Assembly: GCF_051401765.1 (NCBI RefSeq)
Contig: NC_135071.1
Location: 17,152,961-17,216,960, forward strand
Origin: Calliopsis andreniformis
Lineage: Eukaryota > Arthropoda > Insecta > Hymenoptera > Andrenidae
DNA length: 64,000 nucleotides
Direction: 5' to 3'
Shown here piece after piece: positions 47,641 to 59,729 of this stretch. A program made the translations under genes and the position numbers. The number at the start of each line of letters is the position of its first letter. The stretch's first letter is position 1. The notes beneath the pieces are model-generated. The model ran no database searches. It had not been told where the DNA came from and saw nothing but the letters and a program-made list of their open reading frames with translations.

Positions 47641-49704
47641 TTTATTTAAAATTACGGAGGTACATTTATATACATAAAAAATGTACGACTAATACATTTA
47701 AGCTTACGCAAATATGGACATTTTTTTCGGTACACGTGCAATAACTTAAACGTAACATTTTTCCTTTTTTTATCTTCGATTTTTTCAATCTTTTATACGC
47801 CTCTTTTTTTTTGTTTCTTTAATCGGCGACCCGACTTTCGACGCGAGTCGACTGGTTTACATCTAGCTTGTATCGAGTTTTCTTTTCTACCAACGAGATG
47901 ATATCGGAATGTTGCAAGTTTCTTCGTCCGAAACGCATAAAACTCTCGCAAACGTCAACAACTTCCAAACGATCGTCGCAACGAGAGTGGAATCAGCGAT
48001 AACGAATGATTCGGTCGAATCGATTCAATGAAATGTTTCAAGGGAAAGTGAATGAACACATGAAGATAACACGTTGAAGAATAAAATTACATATCTTTTA
48101 GTTAAAATAATCGCTCTAATGGGAGATGATTTGTTAAAATATGCTATTTCAAGCACAGTAGAATGAAGATTAATTTTTATTGAAAAGGGTTAACGAGTCT
48201 CAGGATTACTCTGATTGGTTTCACCATTCGAATCGACCGAAGAATCGTTGCGTGCTTGATAATTTGAATAATTTTTGGTAAAAATACAGGACGATACACG
48301 ACGAACACTTGAGATTCTTGCGGACACATAAACGTACGATGTACACATATTCCTTGTACTTGGATGCGCATCTACTCTCAGTTTTCCTCGAGCGCGAAGC
48401 TGTTTATAAATTCCTATACGCGTACACCGTCCACGTATATGCTTACACACGTTATACGCAAGTTACGAATCCGCGGAAATCGTTCATCGATTGCTCGATT
48501 ACATTCACATTTCTCCGTGTTCTCGTAAAATGCACGACACAAAAATAAATGCTCGTATCTCGATTATATTTCTTTCTCTCTCTCTCTCATTCACTCTCAC
48601 ATTATCTCTCGCTCGCGGAACACTGTCACACTCTTGCGTGCACGTATATCTTTAATTAACAATAGCTCTCGTTAAATTTCCTCTTTTTCTTCTTTTTTCT
48701 TTTTTACAAAATATCACAAAAATCACACCAGCCTTTATTCGCAATGAAACAACCAAATGTGTTTGCTACACCGTCCGAAGAAGCGATCGATCGCTGCACT
48801 GTCGCGATGTAAGATACGCCGTGTATCAAAAAACTAGTATCTTCACTTTGCCTGTAATCAGCTCTATAACAACGCTTGCGGGCTCAAATAGAATATAACA
48901 TTCAAATACAAATACCTCGAAGAACAATCGTACGCTCGAGTATATCAGAAATTATGTTAAGTGATCAGACAAGATCAATTCTACCAGGTACAATTTTCCG
49001 ACAATCACCATCGCCTTCTTTTGCTTTCGATTCGTAGAACGAATGGAAGAGAACGTTGGTTTCCCGCCTAAAAGACAGTGCAGACACGGTTTCAACCGTG
49101 CACAAGAAAAGTGTTTCACAAATTGGCTACCTTCTAGCCACAAGTCATGCCAATGGAGAAACCTCTTTCAGGCCAAGTACAGACAGAAATACAACGTATA
49201 ACAGTGACAGAGAACGCGACGAAGTTATCATTGGTACAACCATTTGAAATCTCAGAGCCTAGTATACACAGATACGCAACTACCAAGTGGTGCACACCGA
49301 ATTCACCGCCTCGGCGAGCGCACAGATTCGCTACTCAATTGACATCGCCACTGTCACACCACTTCATCATTTTGTATCTGTGCGTGTTCGATCTCGAGCT
49401 GTACTTATACCAACTGAGTCAGTTGTTCGCGTGGCCAACGATGCTTCTTCGAGACGACGCGCTTGCGATTGGACGCCGGAGAACCCGGGGAGATCGAGGA
49501 GGCGAGGCGCTTAAAGGCTTGGTATTGGCGCCGCGATGCAGCGCCAATTGAAGTAGGCTGCGTCGAAGGTGCACTGGTTCATTGCTGCCGTTGTCATCGC
49601 TTCTGACAACGGATTCCCTCCTATGGGACGCGGAGACACAACGGTCGCCTCGCGACAGCTTCCCAAGATGATCGCGCGTACACAAAATCCAAGCTACTAC
49701 GATT
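47641..49704 (-). other. Probable HDAC4 3' UTR; poly(A) signals at 47641-47646 and 48176-48181
   Basis: On the minus strand AATAAA occurs at 48181-48176 and 47646-47641. Hairpins lie at 49588-49613 (CCGTTGTCA paired with TGACAACGG) and 49525-49549 (ATTGGCGC paired with GCGCCAAT); as transcript features they would be in the 3' UTR. No coding frame is supported. Confidence 0.4.
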
Positions 49705-52700
49705 TCATTTGGCGTCGTCTTGTTCCATGGGCTCCTCGGAAACTTCTCGGGAATGTTCTGGGGTAGTCCTGAAAATGGTAGAAAATGGTAGAGAATTCTA
49801 GAAAGTTAACAATCCTCAATTGAAAGATAAAAGAGGAAACAAGAAATGTCCATTTCTAGCAACCAGTTTTGAATAAAAATTATCTATGGTAGACAGAAAA
49901 TTTGTAAGCTTCTAGGAGTTATTCACTTGGCATTAAAGTGAATTCTAAGTGGACTAAAGATTCAGAGGAGTGCAGTTGGAAGTAAAGTTCTAACTTCGGC
50001 TGCATCATTCAATAGAAAATATCTATTCACTCATTGCTCGCTACTCAATAAGCATTGGCAAGTGATTCCAAGCTTCTGACCTCTAGTGGATAATAAGGCA
50101 GAAGCTGGTACCAATGGAAGCACGAGAAAATTGACTAGCCCTCAACTAAAAACTATCAAAATCCAAGAAGACCCAGCATCAATTTTCTTATATCAACTCA
50201 CGTTAAATTGGTAGGCTGTTGCATCGAAAGAGAGGCCATCGCGGATACCGTATCCGACTCATCACGCTCCTTTTGCCCAGCTTCTATTGCGCTCATCGGC
50301 ACCGTGTGGGCGTTCAGCTTGACGCAAGGCCAGTGCGACATCTGCGCCAAAAGCAACAATTTAGTAAAATCAAATCCCCAAGAACCAATAAAACAACTGC
50401 TCCTCCCAAGACCCTCACCTGAACAGCAATAGTCTTCTGCAGCGTGTCGATGGCGTTCTGGCAAGGGGCCCTAGTCAATTCCTCATCGCGAAGCTGGCTG
50501 GGCTCGTCCCCAAGCAAAGCACGAACGCATTCCTGCGCAGAGTCGCATATCGCGGCAAGATCGTAGCCGCCTTCAAGAGCTAACACGACCTTCCCATCAG
50601 CGAGGCTAAGCAGCTGCTGAGTCATCTTTCCAAAACAGGCAGGACTGACTTTGTATCCGCCGAGGGGAGCAGGATGACCGATGGCAGCGTCGAATCCCGC
50701 TGAGACCAGGACGATATTGGGATCGAACGCTTTGGCGATGGGCATCACGATGGTACGAAAGGCCGCGAGGTATTCAGCGTCGCCCATTGGCGGGTTCAGT
50801 CCACCAGACCAAGCTACGTTCACATTGTAGCCCAGACCCTCCCCAGCGCCACACTCGGTCGGACCACCAGTTCCTGGAAAGAAGTTACCTTCGTCGTGCC
50901 TGTGTATCGACAGGTACAACACTCGCGGGTCGTCGTAGAACATCTGCTGCGTCCCGTTCCCATGGTGGACGTCCTGCGAACAGAAGAGGAACAAACACTC
51001 TGCTGGGGATCAGTCCGACCCGGGGTCTCTGTAGGCTACACCAGTGCTGCCCTGGGAAGAGCCATTTACAGGGACTCGTTTTCTGGGATCTGTCGCTGTG
51101 AGAGGGAGACACTATGCAGAGCTCAGAAGATGGTTACCTAGTGGGATAGAATCTTGAAGATGAAGCTTAGAGATTTTCTTCATTGGCTAAATTGATCATA
51201 TGTACTAATCGTGTCCCATGAGAAGACCTTTGGAAAGCATTGTCCCTAATGCTCCTCATGGGACAGGTATAATACTAGGGCTTGTAGTGGTCAAGCATGG
51301 AGGAAGGCAATAACTATAGAAAAATGTGAGACTGAGTTTCTTGCATCTTTGGATAGCTTTGAATAGTCGTGTGTTATTCTAGAGCAAAATAGTACTAAAA
51401 TATATTTAGTAGACACTGCTTTTTTCCATAGTTGTGCAGCGTAGCACCTTGTGACAGAGTTGGGCATAGGTGAAGCAAACCGTGAACCCCTTTTGCCTGT
51501 GTATTCCCAAGGAACCAACTTCTGAGCTCTGAATAGCGTACATATTTTCTGCAACCCCTTGTCTATCTCTGCATAAAGGACAGTCAAGATAGAAAAACTA
51601 GAAACGAAATTTACTCCCTTTGTAATGTAACAAGTAGCTTTAGAAATATGAAAACGTTCTTGTTAAACAGACTGTAATTGAACAGTGTCCCTAGTAAAAG
51701 TGCTAGATATATTCTAAGCATCTATTTTATGTGCAGCACTGGTTTTCGTGGTCTCGAAAAGCTAGACAGATCTAAGTGAACAGGTGTACACCCCTCCGAC
51801 AGGCTGTTCTCCCCTGCGTCGCGAAGGAGAGGGAAGGGACTCTTACCCAATCCAAGATCAAGATTTTCCGAACGTCGAGCTTCTGCTGGAGCAATCGCGC
51901 AGCGATCGCCACCGAGTTGAAGAAGCAGAAACCCATCGCCTGATTGGTCTCCGCGTGGTGCCCAGGTGGCCGCACGACGGCGAACCCGTTCTTAATGTCC
52001 CCCATCGCGGTTTTAAGGGCCAGATCGACCACGCAGCCCACAGCCATTCTAGCGGCCGGCGCTGTGTTCAGTTCGTTCCACGTCGTGTCGGAATCGACGC
52101 CAACTCCGCCGCAGGGTAGCCGAACGAAACTCTTGATGGGAAGTTGAGAGAGCTTCGACACGTCCAACTTTTGTCGGTTCATCGGATTCGTCCCTGCGCG
52201 AAGCACACTTTACTCTCTGCCCTTGTCGCGGGGAACATCGAAGCGCGGGGGTAGACTCGGGCAGAGGAGGCGGGGAGAAGTGATGTTCCTCGCGGAAGTG
52301 TGCACAGAGGGATGGGAGGAAGAGAAGAGAGAGAAGGAGGGAACGGACAACGACACCTCCAGGCAACACTCACCGAAAAGAAGAGCGTGCGCTTCGCTGT
52401 GACACGTCTGTATCTCCTCCAGCGTCGCCTTACGCGACCGTATGCGATCGCATCTCTGAAGTAACCCTGTCTCTGATAGCCGAGCCCAGACGCTTTGCAA
52501 CCTGCCGCCGTGCTCGGGGTGACCCCGAACCGTCTCGCCGCAGACGCATGCGTGCTTCAGCATCAGTGGGTCGTAGGCCAGGCCCGTGGTGGGTCGATGG
52601 GAAGAGGATCGAGCAAACAGCTCGCCAGCGCCAGTTGCTTGAGGACCTGTGGAGAAGCGGTACAGGATTAATCTAATTGCTCGACGAGTGATATCATATC

Positions 52701-55700
52701 ACCAGAGACAACGTCCAGTTAACTACAGCTACGTTTACAGTAGACAACTTTTGTTATAAGAAATGATCAAAAAGGTGCCAGAAGACATCTGACTAGCGAT
52801 GGTAGAGAACCTGCTGTCGTTTCTTCTGTCCAGTAAGTCCAGAGCCAGTTGACAGAAAGAACAGCAGGTTCTCTGGCATCCTTGCTTCTGACCTCCTACC
52901 TACTAGGAAGCATCCCTAAGTCACATTTTAAGGAACTGAATCATTTATAATTCAGCCAGAGATCTCCTGTCAGCTGGTCCAACTTCTCAAGCTCTCTAGC
53001 TAAGGATGCTCACCCAAGTGAACCAAGGGACTCGAAAGCGCCCTGGACAGGGGTCTCGCGCACGGCTGGCTGCTCCTGCCAGTCCCGCTGTAGGCCGTCG
53101 ACTCGTTCGAGACTTGCAGAGTGTGTCTCATCATCAGATCCCTCTGTTGCTGGAGGAACTGTTCTCGATCCCTCTGCTGCTTCGAAATCTCGCTCTCCTC
53201 CGACAGATCCTTCTTCCCTCCAGTTAAATCTATCACCTCGGACTCCTCCGTCTCCGGCGCCTCGTCCAGCTGGTTCGCCTGACCCCTTGACCCGACCCGC
53301 GTCAACACGGTCTGCCGAATCTGCTGCTTCAAGTAGTTGTGCGCTTGTTGCTGGTCGTGCAACTGCTTCTCGGCCAGGTACTCTTCGTAGTGGGTCTGCG
53401 GGGCGATTATGCCGCCCTGCAGCATGGGGTGGCCCAGCGGTAAGGGTGCAGACTGCGTCCTGCCTGGAGAAGCGAAGAGGGATCGTGAATCATACAAGAT
53501 TGTCGGAATTTGGTGGACAAAGAGAGGCTCGCGCGTGCCAAAGGCGCTATCGAGGCGATCTCAGGCTTCGTCGCCAGGTTCCTCGAGCTCTTGCCGCTCT
53601 GTGATCTCTTACCGAGGTAGAGGACTATCGATCGCTCGACGACTCGTAGCACGCGCGCGTGGGGAACGTTTGCCAGGCAAGAAAGAGAGAACATACTACC
53701 TAAAGGCCGGTGACCAGCCTTTTGCAGCCTCGCGTGAGCTACCTGCGCGTCCGTGATGGGCGCAGGTGCCCCCGCGCCGTGGTACACCGACGGATGCTGT
53801 TGTCGATTCGTCACTGATGGATGCTCCAGGTTCGCCATCTGCTTGTGCACGTAGCCAGTCGCAGGGGGCTCGCCCTCTATCACCGTCAAGGATGGGTAGA
53901 AGGGGAGGGTACCAGGCAGCATTTGGCCTGTCAGCGGCATGCCCAGGCGCGCTGTGAACGCTGCACGCACCTCTGCCTCGGAGACCGTCGCCAGCTTCGT
54001 CCCAGTCTGAAGATACAAGGACTTTATGAATCTCTATTCTACTGAACACTAAACCAATAGATGAACACACACGTCATGAATTGGTACCTTGCTTTTTTTT
54101 TAATCTACATAATATACAAATCTCATCTTTTGTAAACTGATAAATCTTATCTATGCACAGGTATCTGAACGTTGAAAAAAGTGACATACCATGTTCTGCC
54201 ATCTGATTACAGAACCATTAACTATTTTTCTGTGCAACATTACTGCACAAAGCCTGAGTGTGCATATATACATCACTGAGTCTCTGTACAATGCTTCTCT
54301 GCGTACATTAATTATTGTGGACCTCATTTTGGGGTCTCCACGTACCGTGCCAGTACTAGATGGAACATGAGGTCTACCCAAAGAGATGTTGGGCATAGAC
54401 GGCGAACTGAACAGCGATAGGTCCGACAGACTGCCTTGCTGACTGCCACTGGTCAAACCACCGCCATACACAGTATTCTCCGCCTCCTGGGAATAAACAA
54501 AGAAAGTCGAGTAATCATAGGAGTATTTAGAAACAGAGAGCAATTTTACAGGTGCTCCTCTGAACAAAAGAAACACTACAGAATACAGAGAGCTATCCAC
54601 CTATGGAAAAGAGCAGTACCTACTAAAAAAACCAGTTCGTGACAAATCGACAAACTCTCACAGCCTCAGAACTCGGGCATTAACATTTTAAGCATCGACT
54701 TCTTGCATCTAAATATGCAAGAAGCTGAATTTCTCCGTTTCCTGTAGTTACTGCCTTTCTCCATAGCTATTTAGGAGGCAGAGAGCTAGGCTACTCACTT
54801 CCTGGATCGCCGCTGCGTTGCTTCCCGCCGTGGGGCTCGCCTGGGAGTTGTTAACAGTCGGCGGGGAATTAGGCCCAGACTCCGGATTGCTGCTAGTATC
54901 TGGAAAATGTTTGATCAGCGAGGCGCTGGTGAGCGTTGCGGTTTGCCTGGCAATGAGACGTACCGCCGCGAACGAAATCGGAATTCGAGAGGACGAGCAC
55001 AGCCTCCCTTTCGAATTCCATCGCGCACGGAATCGCGTGCTGCTCCGCGAACGTTTCATTTCGCTTTTTTCTCTATTCGTTCAATACTCATTGTACCGTC
55101 TCATCGAAGACGATTCACAAAGCGACGCGACACGACGCGTCACTAGGCGTCGCGGCCACAGCCGAGCTGTGGAGAGCTATTGTCTATCGGGAACGCTACC
55201 TTGTGAGAGATGCTGGAATCGTTCAGAGTGGTCACTGGTGGACTAATAAAATTATGGGTGATACTACATTCAAGGTGATACTAGCGTTAACCCCTTGCTA
55301 TGCTTTGACGAGTCTGATTCCTGCACTTTTTACAGGATTCATCTTCGCTGCCGATTACGCGGTAACGCGTGATGAGGTTTTTTCGCGGGTAACCGATCAC
55401 GCATTATCGCGTGAGGGATCTATGTTCGCTCAATGGGAGCTCTATTGTTGGCAGTTTGAGATAGTCATGGTTATATAAATCAGATACGAGATAAATGTCC
55501 CAGCAGCTAATTATTCCCTGATAATACCTGGACACGCTACTTTAATTTTAAGCTTAGATTCTAGTCTAGTGAAAAAGGAAATAGTATATTCAGGAACTGA
55601 AAACCAACTCAAGTGTCGGGACATAATAAAATTACTTATTCAAAACCCTGTCCACTTGCTGGGACATCTGACACCTGAAGCCTCCATGCCTCGAGACATT

Positions 55701-56274
55701 TAAATCGCCCCCGCGAATACACAGATCTGAAATCGATCTCTGAAACCGATGGCACAAGGTAGCTGAAATTTCACCAAAGACAATAGGTCTCCGAATCTCG
55801 GCCCCGTCGCGACGCTCGCACGGAATATGTTAATCGATAACGTATCTTGTTCGTCATGCTGTTACTGGACACTGGCAAAAAAGGCAAAAAAATCAACGAT
55901 CGATTAATCGAAAACACGGGTGCAAAGAATCGTTCGCTAATGCTCACGCAGGATGTGGTCGATAGATAAATTCGAACGAATCTCGACTAAGCTCGATCGA
56001 AGGACGTACTTGCTAGCTGAGATTTCCGCTTGAGGTGCGACAGCAGGCGATCCTTCCGGCGTGCCATCAGGGGTGAGTTTCTCGACGCGGCCATGTTCCT
56101 CTCCACGCGTTGCTTAAGTCGCACCTTCAGCAGGTTCGGCTCCGAGGCTGGCCAATTTTAGCCAGGGTTAGTTGTTGGTTGTCGTCGTAAACGGGCCGTG
56201 GTGGCAGTGGCAGTGACAGAGAAGGAGGAAGCGGGACCGTGTGTGCGCGCGGGTGTGCGTCAGGGTGGAAAGAG

Positions 56275-56344
<70 letters not shown>

Positions 56345-59300
56345 AGGGTCAAGGGAAAAGATGTATATGTTAAAGACTTGTACGAAGAGAGAGCGTCGAG
56401 GAGAGCGTGCTGGTCAGACACGGAGAACTAACTTCCTTGAGGATAACGGAGTTCACGGGCCTTAGTTGGTCAAGGTCGTCGAAGGGTAACACCCACTATG
56501 CCACTTAACTATTTTCTCGTTTCTCGACGGTTACGCAATTCGTGAAGCTAGACTAGCCTGACTTCAGCAGGTGGCGGGTGATTTCCCATCGACTCCTGTG
56601 GCCGAGGCTCGTGAACTCTGGTAGAGTATGCGTACACAGTGTTTTTTTTTTTTGAAACTGTAGCATAGTTCATTAATTCACTAGGCTATTAGTCTAGTAG
56701 TTCAGAAGAAAATCTATTTGAGTTGATATTAAGTTTGGCCCACACCTCTTACTCCACTTTTCTACTGGATTAGTTATTCTTTGAGAGACTTGTATTATCA
56801 GTTAAGGGCCTCGTATTCAAGCACCTTATATACAGTGGCGAACAAAGGGAAATTTAAGAAGCAGGCTAAATGAAGAGACACAAATTATTGAGCATTTAGG
56901 CTGTACAGAATGTAGGGGTGCCCCAGAATACGTAAATCTTATATAATATTAATTGCAAACTTTAATTTCGGTCAATTTTAAACTCTCTTTTGTACACCAC
57001 TGCAGGCGTAACCAATTGATTCAATAATTACCTTTAGAAATCGAATATTATATATTTCTCAATTTAAGTGAATTCGTCCCTGAAGAGGCTACCCAGCGCA
57101 ATAATCAAACTGCTCACTGGACTACCAATACGCTCCCTCGTTTTATTGGCAAGGAGGTTCCGAAGGGTCGATAGTTCCTTGGTAATGAACGTTCGCAGTA
57201 AGGGGTGGGCGTATTCGACAGGCAAGAAGATGGTTGGATCGCAAAAACCATGCTTTAGTAGGCATTCTACCGTACATAGGCACACATAGAGATAGACTAC
57301 CTTTCACCAAGTATTTATATGCGTATCACTCGACACCACGGATACATCGCACAGGATGTATCTCGTACGACACGTATGTGCACGACAGCGTGTATATGTA
57401 CCTGTTTTTCGAAGGGGGAAATCGTCGGCGAACTTTTCCTGCAACACCTGCGGCATCCTGTAGGGATGCGAAGCGTTCGCGGTGCCTGCTGAGTCCGATT
57501 GCGGTTGCAACCTGCTCGACAAATTTAGAGAGCATATGTTAACTTTGTTTCGACCTTCGTTCGTGTTGCTTCGACACGATCCAAGAGCACCCTTATGCAT
57601 CACAGAGATCAGCCGCAAAAATTGCTAATTTAAATCCCTCTAAAGTGTCTACAAAAGGAACTTGACTTCAAGCAACTTGGAGGACTCAATTTCAATTTTA
57701 ATTTCAACTATAGAGGGTGTACTCGTGGAGTATCGAAGGAGGAATCGTCAGTCTTCAAGAAGTCTCACCAGCTTCTGTATCCAGGTGTGCCAGGCACGGC
57801 TCCATTCGCCGCGGCAGCAGCCTCCCTTTGCTTCTTATTCACGAGGAAGCTCTGAAATCGTGAGGTTCCTTTCTCAGCGAGGACTCGCGTATAACAGCCC
57901 CATCCCCCACCTTCACAATCTCGATTCTGTTATTTAACCCTTTGCACTTGGGAGACTGAGTCGCTTTTCTTGAGAGATACACTTTAGTAATTTATCTTTA
58001 TTTATTCTCCTTTTTAGGGTTGATTTTCTTGTCTAATTTTAGAGAGAAATTTGTGTAATATTAAAAGGTTCACCGAGTGCAGAGGATTGGATTGAAAACG
58101 CGAATTTCCTCTTTTGCCCTTCCCTGAGCAGGTAGAGTCAAGGTAGAATCCCTTGTGAGGAGATCCGCGCGAGTACAAGCGCGATCGAGCCGAAACGATC
58201 GACTCCCGCGCAGCATCAATGTACCTGAAGCCGTTGCTTGACCTCCGTCGACGCGATCGCGCTGTGATCGTGCTTGTCTTTCTTCCTGAGAGCCTCGATC
58301 CTCTCCTTCTCCCTCCTCTGCTCCTCCAGCTGCTTCTGCTGCTCCCAGAGCTATGGACAGAGACAAGTCTCTAGTATGATTCAATTATGGCTCGAGACAG
58401 TCACGATATTCCAGCAGCAATTTATCATATCACATACTGTCACAAATTTCAGAAGCGACATAACTCGCAAAGTACAGATACATCATTCTTTTTACTTTCC
58501 ATTAAAAAACCTACCTTTTTGGGTTATATCACTTCCAAAATATGCTAAATATAAATCCTCTGAAAACAGTACCAATGAATTGGTCAAGTTCTCCCGAGAA
58601 AAATGAATCCAAACACAATACGAATCAGACCAGTGTGAAGAAACTCAGTTTGAACTCGCCACCCCGGATAAGTGACCAAACTCAAACCTACTCCGATACC
58701 TCACGTGTTTGGGCTCATTTTCATGGGAAAAAGGCTCAGAAATTTATTGGCATTGGTATCAAGACGATAACATGAAGCTGATAGAAGCTGATATACAGGG
58801 TGCTCCCGTCGCTAGAAGACTCAAAGCAATGTCGCTGTGAAAACATCGCAGCGGGCCTTTATTGTGACGTAAGAGGCCTACATTGCTCTTATGCGCGTTC
58901 CCACTGCGATAATTTCTGCAGCGGCACTGTCTTTAAGTCTCTAAGCAAGAGGACCTTGCTTGAGAGGAGAGGAGCTGTATCTGGCATTGGGGCACACTTC
59001 CAATGAGAGACCAATGAAGCCAACACCAGAGTACAGGTATACAGTGTATAACACATATAAGTTTCAATATTTTAAGAGGTACTAGGATACCCCAATTGGA
59101 TCACAAAGTGTTCTACAACACAGTGTCCAATCTGCTCTCATTACGAGACGTTCAGTGACCCATTTGAGGTCTCCTACAACCCCTCAAAATATCCAAACAT
59201 ACACATATTACACCCTATATCATACACCTCTGTCTCTTTAACGCGTGCACCCTACTCTCCAGGCAACGCAAAACAGTCGGAGCTCTATACTTCCCACACA

Positions 59301-59662
59301 TCTCTATCCTTCCATACTGGCGTCAACATGGAGTTCCACTGCCCCACAACCTTACACACGTACAACAGAACGCAACCACCCAGTAATAAGGAAGCCCACC
59401 TTCAGCTGATGCATCTGCTGCTCGTGCAGCTCCGCCAGCTGTCGCTCCTGCGCCTGGTACTGTTGCCGCAGGATCTGCTGCTGTAGCTGGTGGTGCTGTT
59501 GCAACTGGAAGCACATGTCCATCGTTCGAGGTCGCGATCCAGGCTGATCTCCAGGCGCCACTGCTCTTTCTGCGCCGATTCGCCGCGAATCGATCGATCC
59601 CGAGCGGATTTCGTTGCGGAGAGCCCGCGTCTGGTGACGGAGAAACGGGAAACTAGAAACGC

Positions 59663-59729
<67 letters not shown>

